Shown here: positions 7,546-15,016 of the stretch, piece by piece
Layout: every line of letters begins with the position of its first letter
Position numbering within the stretch: the first letter of the stretch is position 1
Source: Andreprevotia chitinilytica DSM 18519
GTDB taxonomy: Bacteria; Pseudomonadota; Gammaproteobacteria; Burkholderiales; Chitinibacteraceae
Reading direction: 5' to 3'
NCBI RefSeq assembly: GCF_000711875.1
Contig: NZ_JONM01000005.1
Coordinates: forward strand, 124,001 to 188,000
DNA length: 64,000 bases
Position numbers and translations under genes: made by a program
Notes under the pieces: generated by a model
Told to the model about the DNA's origin: nothing
Databases searched by the model: none
The model's input: only the letters and a program-made list of their open reading frames with translations

Positions 7546-9786
7546 TTATTGCAGCACACCGCCGATTACCGCTGGCGCAGCCGTCACCGCAGGTTCGGTG
7601 CCGGTCGGGGTGGATAAGCCGGTCTGGTCGGGCAGCACGAGACTGGTCGGCAGGGTCAGCGTGGCGCAGTTGGTCAGGTCTGGCTGTTTCTGCATCCGCT
7701 CTTCCTTCGCCAACGCCTTGCTGAGATAGCTCTTGGTGTTATCCGTGGCATCCTGCAGTACCGAGCCATCGTTGAGCGAGAACTGTGGCAGCCAGCGTGT
7801 ACCCGGCCCGCAAGCGGTCGGCTTGTTGCTCAGCGGATCGAAACAGATGCCGGGAATGCCTTGCAGCTGGCCAAAGCCTGCATATTCCAGCCGGAAGCTC
7901 GACCCATCCTTGTAGGGCACCTTGGTCAGCAGATCGCTACTGCCCAGGCTGACGCTGGAAGCGAGATAGCTGAAAACCACTTCCAGCGGGGAATCGAACT
8001 TGAGGAAGTTGCCGCTGCCGTCTTTCAGCAGCGTGAGCTGGTTCCACGAATTGGGGCCGGTTTCCCAGGTGTAGAAATGATCCAGCGCCTGCCAGGCTTT
8101 CCACGAACAAGTTTCTGCGGGGTTCCAGTCGCACTTCAGCAGGTTCAGATTGGTGGGGGTCGGGTCGAACAACAGCCCGGTTTGCAGGCCGAACTGGAAC
8201 TGGGTGGCGCTGTTTGTCGTCATCAGCACCGGCGTGCTGCCTTCCTTCAACAACATGCTGCTCAAGTCGAAGGTGTAGTTGTTCGGTGTGCCGGGGGCAT
8301 GATAAGGATTGGCGGCGGTCAGCTGGGTGGTATCCGGGCAGCTTTCATAGCAGCGCAAGGTGGCGGGTGGTGGCGTAGCGTCATCCGGCCGTACCAGCGT
8401 TTGCAGCACCAGTTGCACTGCGGATGTATCACTGAAGGTGGCTTGCGAATGATCCGGGTTGAACAGCGCGATACGCACGTCGCCGCCCAGGGATTGTGAG
8501 AACGCCTGGAAATCCTGTTGCGTGCCGAAATCGCTGGATGTGAGCGCCACCGGTGGATTGATGTCGATCCATTGCATCGTCCCGCCTTGCTGTTGCTGCA
8601 TCTGACGCGTCTTGATGAACGCGTGCTGCGCGCTATCCCAATGCACCTCGAATTGCGTGCCGGGCGTGTTGTTCTGCCCCATGGTTTGCCAGTTGAGCGG
8701 AATGCCGGCGATCGAGCCCAATGTGACTTGCTTGCGCGTGTGCAGTGTCAAGCGGCCACCGGCCTCAAACAGCGTATAGGGCACGCCGGCGCTGCCATTC
8801 TGCGATTCGCGCGTGACCGTATCGCCATTGCTGAGCGTGCTGCCGTCCGGCAACCACAGGCCCCAATAGCCGACGTAACCATGCAAGGTGTTGCCGTTTT
8901 TCGTCACGCTGATCGGAAAGCCGCTGTTACGCACAATGCGGTCGCCCGTCACGCTGTCGTAAAGACCGTAGCTCCACGCCGTTTGATCGAAGGCCGTGCG
9001 GCTGTAACACACGTCCGACGCACCGCTCTTGCGGTGGAAGAAATTGCTGTCGAAAGCGAAGGTGAATTGCGTGCCGTCGCCTTCCACGGTCGTGCCGTCA
9101 CCTGTCGTGCCGTCGGCGCTGCGATCCAGCACCACACGCTGCACCTGCGGCCCGCCGCCATTGCCGTTATTCGAGCTGGTGTCATAGAAAGCGAGCTGCG
9201 GCTTGCCGCCTTGCAGCGTGACGGCCATATAACCCTGCATGACGGACGTGGTCCCGACCACGCCACCCACCACCGGGTAACCGATGTAATCCAGCTTGAA
9301 CAACCCCAGCGGATTGCTCGCCGAAGCGCCGGCGCTGACCACCATATGGGCTTGAATCTTCATCTTGCTGCCATTGCCGCCGCCCGCTCCTGAAACCCAG
9401 AAATCGATGGCCTCCGGGCTGGCGTTGTCGGCACGGGTCACGTTCAGCGTCCACGTCATGTAGTTCGGACTATTGCTGCCCGAGGTCTGGTCCTGGCTGC
9501 TGGCCGCCGCTGCATTCGGGTCGTCTTTGTTCGATTTGCACGGGTTTGAATCGACCAGCGCGCGGTAAGGGCCCTTGTTGACGAAGGCGTCGTACTTCGT
9601 CTGCGCGATGTAACAGAGAATCTCGTTGATCTGCGCGAACGCCTCGGCCGAGCGCTCCGCCACATGCACTTCGACCGGATCGGTATTGAAGGCCGAAGTG
9701 GCCGGCACCGCAGCGTAGGCGGCCAGGGCTTGAAAGAAAAACGGCGCGGCGACAATCAGCTTGCGAACGGATTTACGCATGGTCAT
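7546..9786 (-). CDS. Large exported protein of unknown function
   Basis: 746 aa from the ATG at 9786 (a second ATG at 9780 is equally possible); GGAG lies eight to ten bases upstream. Residues 1-24 form a signal peptide ending AAYA. The mature part is Gly/Ser/Asn-rich with many beta-strand-like aromatic stretches and few charged clusters, consistent with a secreted or surface beta protein. Near its N-terminus the segment around NEILCYIAQTKYDAFVNKGPY looks like a conserved domain, but I cannot name the family. It has six or more Cys residues. A 57-aa lipoprotein gene ends 13 bp before it and the TonB-like protein follows 24 bp after, so the three form one leftward unit. Confidence 0.6.
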   Translation of the reverse strand: MTMRKSVRKLIVAAPFFFQALAAYAAVPATSAFNTDPVEVHVAERSAEAFAQINEILCYIAQTKYDAFVNKGPYRALVDSNPCKSNKDDPNAAAASSQDQTSGSNSPNYMTWTLNVTRADNASPEAIDFWVSGAGGGNGSKMKIQAHMVVSAGASASNPLGLFKLDYIGYPVVGGVVGTTSVMQGYMAVTLQGGKPQLAFYDTSSNNGNGGGPQVQRVVLDRSADGTTGDGTTVEGDGTQFTFAFDSNFFHRKSGASDVCYSRTAFDQTAWSYGLYDSVTGDRIVRNSGFPISVTKNGNTLHGYVGYWGLWLPDGSTLSNGDTVTRESQNGSAGVPYTLFEAGGRLTLHTRKQVTLGSIAGIPLNWQTMGQNNTPGTQFEVHWDSAQHAFIKTRQMQQQQGGTMQWIDINPPVALTSSDFGTQQDFQAFSQSLGGDVRIALFNPDHSQATFSDTSAVQLVLQTLVRPDDATPPPATLRCYESCPDTTQLTAANPYHAPGTPNNYTFDLSSMLLKEGSTPVLMTTNSATQFQFGLQTGLLFDPTPTNLNLLKCDWNPAETCSWKAWQALDHFYTWETGPNSWNQLTLLKDGSGNFLKFDSPLEVVFSYLASSVSLGSSDLLTKVPYKDGSSFRLEYAGFGQLQGIPGICFDPLSNKPTACGPGTRWLPQFSLNDGSVLQDATDNTKSYLSKALAKEERMQKQPDLTNCATLTLPTSLVLPDQTGLSTPTGTEPAVTAAPAVIGGVLQ

Positions 9787-9799
9787 GGCGGCGCTCCGG

Positions 9800-9973
9800 C
9801 TACTTGGCATCGACAACGCTGACTTGCTGCGCCACCGCAATCCCGGCAACCGCATTGCCCGACGACGAGCTACTGCTGGTGCTGCCACCCCCGCCGCCAA
9901 AGCAGCCGGTGAGCGCAACGCCTACGCCCAGTAAAAGAACAATCACACCGAGACGGTTACAGATGGGGCTCAT
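9800..9973 (-). CDS. Small putative lipoprotein
   Basis: 57 aa from the ATG at 9973, preceded by a perfect AGGAGG five bases away. A hydrophobic leader ends in the lipobox LTGC, followed by a flexible Gly5/Ser-rich tether (FGGGGGST then six Ser) and a short tail ending VSVVDAK. After lipidation little more than the tether would remain. Such tethers usually join the lipid anchor to a large domain, and the next gene, 13 bp on, encodes a large exported protein with its own signal peptide. It may be a free-standing small lipoprotein or the split N-terminus of an ancestral lipoprotein. The leader and lipobox are clear; the function is unknown. Confidence 0.65.
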   Translation of the reverse strand: MSPICNRLGVIVLLLGVGVALTGCFGGGGGSTSSSSSSGNAVAGIAVAQQVSVVDAK

Positions 9974-10126
9974 CACATCCTCCTGATCGAAAGACAACGT
10001 CATTCGGTTATAGATGGGCTTTTTGCGGCGGTTGCGTCAGGAAAACGGGAGGTGTGATCTGTATGACAAACGGTTAGGCTGACACGGAAATGGCTTGTTT
10101 TTGTGGGATTGGGGGTGTAGCACCCC

Positions 10127-10326
10127 GTCAACTTGACGCGCTGCAGGGGTTTACTTCCCCCTTTTTTGTGCCGTGCGAATCTTCTGATTCGTCCAGGCAT
10201 AGGAGATTGAGGGGGATTTCGACGCCGGTGGATGTTGAACTGTCGCAGAAATCCCCCCTAACCCCCCTTCGAAAAGGGGGGAATGGCAACGTAAACCGTT
10301 GCCAAAAAAGATTTTGAACAGCGCTC
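10127..10326 (-). repeat. Dispersed repeat R1, copy b (long form, reverse orientation)
   Basis: Read on the minus strand it follows copy a closely, including the 34-bp insert with the CGAATC-agaa-GATTCG palindrome (about 10169-10202). Only one terminal repeat is kept (10310-10326, complement of GAGCGCTGTTCAAAATC). The other end stops after the 'caagttgac' homology at about 10127, so this copy is truncated. Confidence 0.82.
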
Positions 10327-10468
10327 TTAACAAGCGCTTGCGCCATCCTGCCGGCATCGGGACAATCCGCGTGTCGCGTTCAATAGCGCGATCAGGATTG
10401 GCGTCCTGTGCATGAATCGGACAACTGCTGCAAAGCGGTTTTTTCGTCCGACACCCCTGTGGTGCGTC

Positions 10469-10602
10469 CATTTATCAATGGCGGGCCTAGGTGGTGGCAT
10501 CTTCGGATGCGCCGGTTTCGTGCACGGTACGCCAACACTGCCTAGTGCCTGCCACCCTCGATTGGCGTCGAGGTGGCGGCTCTTCAACCGCACGAAAGGA
10601 GG
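10469..10602 (+). ncRNA. Highly folded leader upstream of small orphan gene (candidate structured RNA)
   Basis: Successive potential hairpins lie in 110 bp: CCATT-tatc-AATGG (10469-10482), GCATC-ttcg-GATGC with a UUCG tetraloop (10497-10510), CACT-gcct-AGTG (about 10537-10548) and a 10-bp stem with one bulge (10551-10561 with 10568-10577). A strong AAAGGAGG ribosome site follows at 10595-10602. No reading frame covers this stretch. The density of complementary arms is far above the surrounding sequence and suggests a cis-regulatory leader or a small RNA. I cannot assign it to a known RNA family; covariation has not been tested. Confidence 0.4.
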
Positions 10603-10608
10603 CGCATC

Positions 10609-10908
10609 ATGCCCGATCTACCTTCCTATTACCCTGAATACCCGGTCGTACCCCCAGCCCCGTTCAACGACCTGAACGAACAACCTGCCATCGATCCGGC
10701 CGGCCTTGCCTACATGGGCATGGATTGCGCGGCCGAGTTGGGCCGGCTGTTCAAGATCATGACTTACCTGACCGAGCACGGCTCGGCGGCGCATCAATTG
10801 GCGCGTAGCGGCATGCAGCTGGCAGAAAACCGCCGTAGCGCAATCGATCTGGCGCGTTTGTATGTGGAAGGGCGCAGCGATGCAGGTGAACGCAGAGATC
10901 GTCGTTAG
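10609..10908 (+). CDS. Hypothetical small protein
   Basis: 99 aa from the ATG at 10609, chosen over an earlier in-frame start because AAAGGAGG lies six bases before it. The N-terminal third is rich in Pro and Tyr (LPSYYPEYPVVPPAPF). The rest looks helical and amphipathic, with Met, Ala and Leu, and ends in a basic tail. There is no signal peptide, membrane segment or motif that I recognise. It is a single-gene unit with a folded leader before it and a good terminator 25 bp after it. The strong ribosome site suggests high expression at least at times. Confidence 0.7.
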   Translation: MPDLPSYYPEYPVVPPAPFNDLNEQPAIDPAGLAYMGMDCAAELGRLFKIMTYLTEHGSAAHQLARSGMQLAENRRSAIDLARLYVEGRSDAGERRDRR

Positions 10909-10932
10909 TTGGTGAGTGGCAAGAGAATCAAG

Positions 10933-10960
10933 AACCCGCGTTGTAAGGTGCGGGTTTTTT
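10933..10960 (+). terminator. Rho-independent terminator of the small orphan gene
   Basis: AACCCGC (10933-10939) pairs with GCGGGTT (10950-10956) around a 10-base loop and runs into TTTTTT. It lies 25 bp after the stop. Confidence 0.85.
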
Positions 10961-11029
10961 CTTGGGCGTTACTCTGTGACGCCAGGAGGGCGGCCGGCAT
11001 CATCTTTTGGCAGAGCATCTAGGTGGCAA

Positions 11030-11130
11030 ATTATTATTTTTTAACAAAGATATGTATAAGTTTTATCAGGTAAATTATTTCATAGTTCTTTCATTTAAAT
11101 TATTAAATTAATTGAATTCAGGGGTTTTTT
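11030..11130. other. AT-rich patch in GC-rich surroundings
   Basis: About 100 bp of almost pure A/T with long T and A runs and no reading frame. The flanking genes are strongly GC-rich. Together with 11131-11265, it separates the terminator from the glycine-rich protein gene. It could be a promoter region with UP-element-like sequence or the edge of acquired DNA. Confidence 0.6.
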
Positions 11131-11265
11131 TGAATACAGTACGGTATGTTCCTTTCTGGAACGTCTTGGCAGCCATGCCCGCGCGGCGTCCGTAAGCGTA
11201 TGAACGCCGCCATGAACGCACCGCCTCTTGATTGAAACATCTCATTCATGCGAGGAAGTTGAATC

Positions 11266-11901
11266 ATGAAAATGCAATCGATGATCGACCCTGTCTCCCA
11301 ATCCGTCCGCCGGGCACGCGGTATGTGGGCGAGCCTGCTCTGCGCGACTGCCTTGTCAGGATTAATGGCTAATGCCTACGCGTTGACAACCAACGCTGGT
11401 TTCTCCGGCATGGAGACCTTTACCTCCACAGGAACATGGACTGCGCCACCGCTTCTTGACTTGCAGTCTGTGAATCATGTGCAGGTGATTTTGTGCGGCG
11501 GGGGTGGCGGGGGAGTAGCAAACCAGTTTCAGTTTAGTTCTGGGTCTGGTGGTGGTGGTGTGCTAGCGGTTTTACCTGTGACGCCCGGAGAGACTTACAC
11601 CATTAACATTGGGGCGGCGGGCACTTCTTCGCCATCGGATGGAGGTGATACTTTTTTTGCCGCATCAAACGGAGCAGTGCTTGCGGTGGCGTATGGAGGA
11701 GGAGCTGGCACCGCAGGTCGTGGCGGCAGCGGTGGCCCTGTGGCAAGAAACGTTGCTGTTGTAGCTGGTCAAACTGCTCCCGGTGTTAGTACTCCAGGTG
11801 CAGCAAGTGCACTATGTGCTACTTATGCCCCGAGGGGTTCAGGGGCAGGTGGTGGCTTTAATGCTAATGGTGGCCCTGGTTGGGCTGCAGTGATCTGGTA
11901 A
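11266..11901 (+). CDS. Glycine-rich exported protein of unknown function
   Basis: 211 aa. GAGGAAG sits eight bases before the ATG. A longish signal peptide (basic start, then LLCATALSGLMANAYA) precedes a mature part starting LTTNAG. The segment TFTSTGTWTAPP followed by VQVILCGGGGGG is the pattern of glycine-rich domains found in phage tail-fibre tips and some bacterial secreted proteins: a WxAP turn, a beta strand, then a polyglycine run. Further Gly runs recur to the C-terminus (GGGGVLAV, YGGGAGTAGRGGSGG, GSGAGGGFNANGG). It stands alone beside an AT-rich patch and a REP element and uses looser, more AT-containing codons than its neighbours, which hints at horizontal transfer. Confidence 0.6.
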   Translation: MKMQSMIDPVSQSVRRARGMWASLLCATALSGLMANAYALTTNAGFSGMETFTSTGTWTAPPLLDLQSVNHVQVILCGGGGGGVANQFQFSSGSGGGGVLAVLPVTPGETYTINIGAAGTSSPSDGGDTFFAASNGAVLAVAYGGGAGTAGRGGSGGPVARNVAVVAGQTAPGVSTPGAASALCATYAPRGSGAGGGFNANGGPGWAAVIW

Positions 11902-11959
11902 TGCCTTATCCAACCAAGTCTGCATTCAAAATCAAATAGTGGTTGGGACTTTGCAACTC

Positions 11960-12031
11960 CGGCAGCGTGGGTTACGCCCCAGTCGCTGAGCGACATAAAT
12001 GTCGCACGCGAGGGCTAACCCACCCTACGAG
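11960..12031. repeat. REP-like inverted repeat (gtgggtta type)
   Basis: GCGTGGGTTACGCC at the left and GGGCTAACCCACCCTACG at the right form imperfect complementary arms around a core with GTCGCTGAGCGAC-like inner symmetry. It lies between the glycine-rich gene and the convergent glnE stop and could act as a bidirectional transcription barrier. Confidence 0.7.
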
Positions 12032-12046
12032 TGGCTCAGGCTTGTG

Positions 12047-14761
12047 TTACTGCAGCCCCGGAATCTCCCCAAACAACTTTTCCCACAACGTCCGCACGCC
12101 GACCATATCCGCTGCCAGCGGCGCAAACGTCTCGACGGCCAGCGTGCTGCCATTCAAGCGGCTGGCATGTTGCAGCCGGCGTAGTTCGCGGTAGGCGCGT
12201 TGGGTTTGTTCGACCAGCGCCGGGTCGAGCAATTTATCTGCAGCGGCGAAGCCGAGCAGGGCGATGTTGCCGCGGTTGGCGGTGAGGCGTGGGTGGTTGT
12301 GGGCGTTGGCGAGCACGAGATATTGCACGATGAATTCGATATCCACGATGCCGCCGCGGCAGTGCTTTACGTCGTCCGGGCGGGCGGGGTGGGATTCGAG
12401 CATTTTGTGGCGCATCTCGACCACGGCATCGTGCAGCGGTTTCGGTTCGCGCTTTTGGCGCAGGATTTCCTCGCGCACGCTTTCGAACCACACGCCAATA
12501 TCCTTGTCGCCGGCAACGAAGCGGGCGCGGGTGAGGGCTTGGTGTTCCCATACCCAGGCGGATTCGCGCTGGTATTGCTCGAACGCTTGCAGGTTGGAGA
12601 CGAGCAGGCCGGATGCGCCGTTCGGCCGCAGGCGCAGGTCGATTTCGTACAGTAGGCCGGCGGCGGTGAGGGTGCTGAGCCAGGTGACGATGCGCTTGGC
12701 GAGCTTGGCGTACAGCTCGCTGGCGTTCGGGTGGTCGTCGTCGTAGAGGTAAACGAGGTCCAGGTCGGAGCCGTAGCCGAGTTCCTTGCCGCCCAATTTG
12801 CCGTAGCCAACGATGGCAAAGCGTGGCGCCGGACGGTGTTTGCCGGGTAGCTCGGCCCAGGTTTGTTCGAGCGTGACGGCGAGCACCAGATCGGCAAGGT
12901 CGGAGAGATGATCGGAGACCGTTTCCAGCGGCAGCAGGCCGGCGAGGTCTTGCGCCACCAAGCGGAACACTTGCGTGTGCTGGAAGTGGCGCAGGCAGTC
13001 CATCTTGGCTTCGGTGTCGTCGTCCAGATCGTTGAGTTCCTGCCGCAGGATCAGGCCGAGTTTTTTCCAGTCCGGCACTTGATACAGCAGGCGCACGTCG
13101 AGTAGTTCATCCAGCAGGATCGGGTGTTGCGTGAGGTAAACCGAGACCCATGGGCTGGCGCTGTAGAGGCTGGCGAGGCGCTTGAGCGTTTGCGGATGTT
13201 CGGCGAGCAGCGCCAGATACGATTCGCGCCGGCCGATGGCGGCGAGCAGATCGAGGATGCGCATCAGCGTGGCATCGGGGTTGGGGTAGCCGGCGGCGAC
13301 TTCGATCAGCGGCGGCAGGATGGCGTCGACGCGTTTGCGGCAACGATCCGGCATCTGTTGATAGGCGCTGCCGCTGGCGAAGGCGTTGAGGCGGCGCTGC
13401 ATTTCATGGGCGTCTTGATAGCCAAGCTTGGCGAGTTCGTTGTCGGCGTTTTCGCCGTTTTGCGCTTGTTGCCACAGCGCGGCGTGCGGGTGGTTTTCGT
13501 CCTGATTGGGCGGGAGCACGAAGACGGTTTCAAAGTGCCGGGTGACGCGACCACGCTGGCGTTCCAGCTCGGCAGTGAAAGCCGGCCAATCGGCAAAGCC
13601 CATGCTCTTGGCGATGCGTTGCTGGTCGATATCGTTGCCGGGCAGCATCTGCGTTTGTGCGTCGTCCAGATACATCATGCGGTGTTCGAGGTTACGCAGG
13701 AAGGCGTAGGCCTCTTGCAGCTCTTTGACGGCCTCTTGCGAGAGCAGGCCCAGGCGGGCGAGTTCGTCGAGGATGGCGCGGGTGGGGCGTTGCTGCAGGC
13801 TCTTGGTGCGCCCGCCGCGAATCAGCTGGAACACTTGGCCGATGAATTCGATCTCGCGAATGCCACCTGGGCCGAGCTTGATGTTGTCGGCCATATCGCG
13901 CCGGGCGACTTCGCGGCGGATCTGGCTGTGCAGCTCGCGCATCGAGTGATACGCGCCGTAATCGAGGTATTTGCGGTAGACGAAGGGGGTGACGAGTTGC
14001 ATCAGTGCTTCGCCATCGCCCGTCAGCGGCCGGCCCTTGATCCAGGCGTAGCGCTCCCACTCGCGGCCTTGCGTGAGCAGGTAGTTTTCCAGCGCGGCGA
14101 ACGAGCAGGCCAGCGGGCCGGCATCGCCGAACGGGCGCAAGCGCATGTCCACGCGGAACACGAAGCCGTTTTCGTCGATGTCGGCGATCAGGTTGATCAG
14201 TTTGCGGCCGACCTGCGCGAAGTATTCGTGATTGGTGAGGTGGCGCGGGCCATCGGTCACGCCATCTTCCGGGTAGACAAAGATCAGGTCGATGTCGGAC
14301 GACACATTCAGCTCGCGCCCGCCGAGCTTGCCCATGCCGACCACGATCAGTTCTTGCGGCAGTTTGCTGTCTTCACCGATCGGTGTGCCGATGCGCTCAT
14401 CCGGCTGGGTGGCCCAGCTCAGCGCGTGCTGCACGGCGATTTCCGCCAGATCGCTGACGGTGTGGACGGCTTCGGTCAGGTTGGCGAGGCCGGATAGTTC
14501 GCGGGCGATCAGCCGCGCCATCACCGCTTGGCGCAGACCGCGCAGCTGGCGCTTGAAGGTGGCTTCGTCGCTGGCGGGTTGCTTGAGCAGGCGCAGCTCC
14601 ATTTCGGAGCGGGCGAAGGGCTGATGCAGATGGGTGGAGGTTTCTTCCGCCAGTTGCGGGTGGCGGTTGAACAGGCGTTCAAGGTAACGGCTATGGGCCA
14701 GGGCGGCGGCGAGGTTGGCGGGGAGCGTGTTGGAGCTGGGGCTGGAAGTGGGCTCGGTCAT
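12047..14761 (-). CDS. glnE: Bifunctional glutamine synthetase adenylyltransferase/adenylyl-removing enzyme
   Basis: 904 aa, close to the 946 of E. coli GlnE. It adenylylates glutamine synthetase when nitrogen is plentiful and removes AMP when it is scarce, under control of PII. Two nucleotidyltransferase domains are visible: the N-terminal deadenylylase with GMGKLGGRELNVSSDIDLIF and the C-terminal adenylylase with GYGKLGGKELGYGSDLDLVY. Both retain the GS...DxD metal-binding aspartates. The domains are linked by the expected helical region with HRMMYLDDAQTQMLP. It stands alone on the minus strand, convergent with the glycine-rich gene and divergent from yhdP. Confidence 0.97.
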   Translation of the reverse strand: MTEPTSSPSSNTLPANLAAALAHSRYLERLFNRHPQLAEETSTHLHQPFARSEMELRLLKQPASDEATFKRQLRGLRQAVMARLIARELSGLANLTEAVHTVSDLAEIAVQHALSWATQPDERIGTPIGEDSKLPQELIVVGMGKLGGRELNVSSDIDLIFVYPEDGVTDGPRHLTNHEYFAQVGRKLINLIADIDENGFVFRVDMRLRPFGDAGPLACSFAALENYLLTQGREWERYAWIKGRPLTGDGEALMQLVTPFVYRKYLDYGAYHSMRELHSQIRREVARRDMADNIKLGPGGIREIEFIGQVFQLIRGGRTKSLQQRPTRAILDELARLGLLSQEAVKELQEAYAFLRNLEHRMMYLDDAQTQMLPGNDIDQQRIAKSMGFADWPAFTAELERQRGRVTRHFETVFVLPPNQDENHPHAALWQQAQNGENADNELAKLGYQDAHEMQRRLNAFASGSAYQQMPDRCRKRVDAILPPLIEVAAGYPNPDATLMRILDLLAAIGRRESYLALLAEHPQTLKRLASLYSASPWVSVYLTQHPILLDELLDVRLLYQVPDWKKLGLILRQELNDLDDDTEAKMDCLRHFQHTQVFRLVAQDLAGLLPLETVSDHLSDLADLVLAVTLEQTWAELPGKHRPAPRFAIVGYGKLGGKELGYGSDLDLVYLYDDDHPNASELYAKLAKRIVTWLSTLTAAGLLYEIDLRLRPNGASGLLVSNLQAFEQYQRESAWVWEHQALTRARFVAGDKDIGVWFESVREEILRQKREPKPLHDAVVEMRHKMLESHPARPDDVKHCRGGIVDIEFIVQYLVLANAHNHPRLTANRGNIALLGFAAADKLLDPALVEQTQRAYRELRRLQHASRLNGSTLAVETFAPLAADMVGVRTLWEKLFGEIPGLQ

Positions 14762-15016
14762 AAGCGAAACGTCTGGAATCCGGTAGAATATTAGGTTCTG
14801 TTGACACAGGTTTGGGTCGTCGTAAAACCTCTGGCAACGAAACGCTGAAGTTGTTTCATTTGCTCCATATTGAATGACTCTATGTCATGCGGCAGTGCGT
14901 GCCAATTTGCACTGTTCGATTCTTCCCACGCTTCACTTTGCAGCCCACACGATTTACTTGATGAAATTGCGCCGTACTTCTTATCTGTTGTTGGCTTTGG
15001 CAAGGATCGCTCGGGC

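Noticed and set aside
13124-14497. 457-codon open frame on the plus strand
   Set aside because: It is antisense to glnE and has no ribosome site or recognisable domain.
14762-15016. N-terminal extension of yhdP or small genes in the glnE-yhdP gap
   Set aside because: The open frames here have no ribosome site, and the extension has no family resemblance; the yhdP anchor begins just after 15017.
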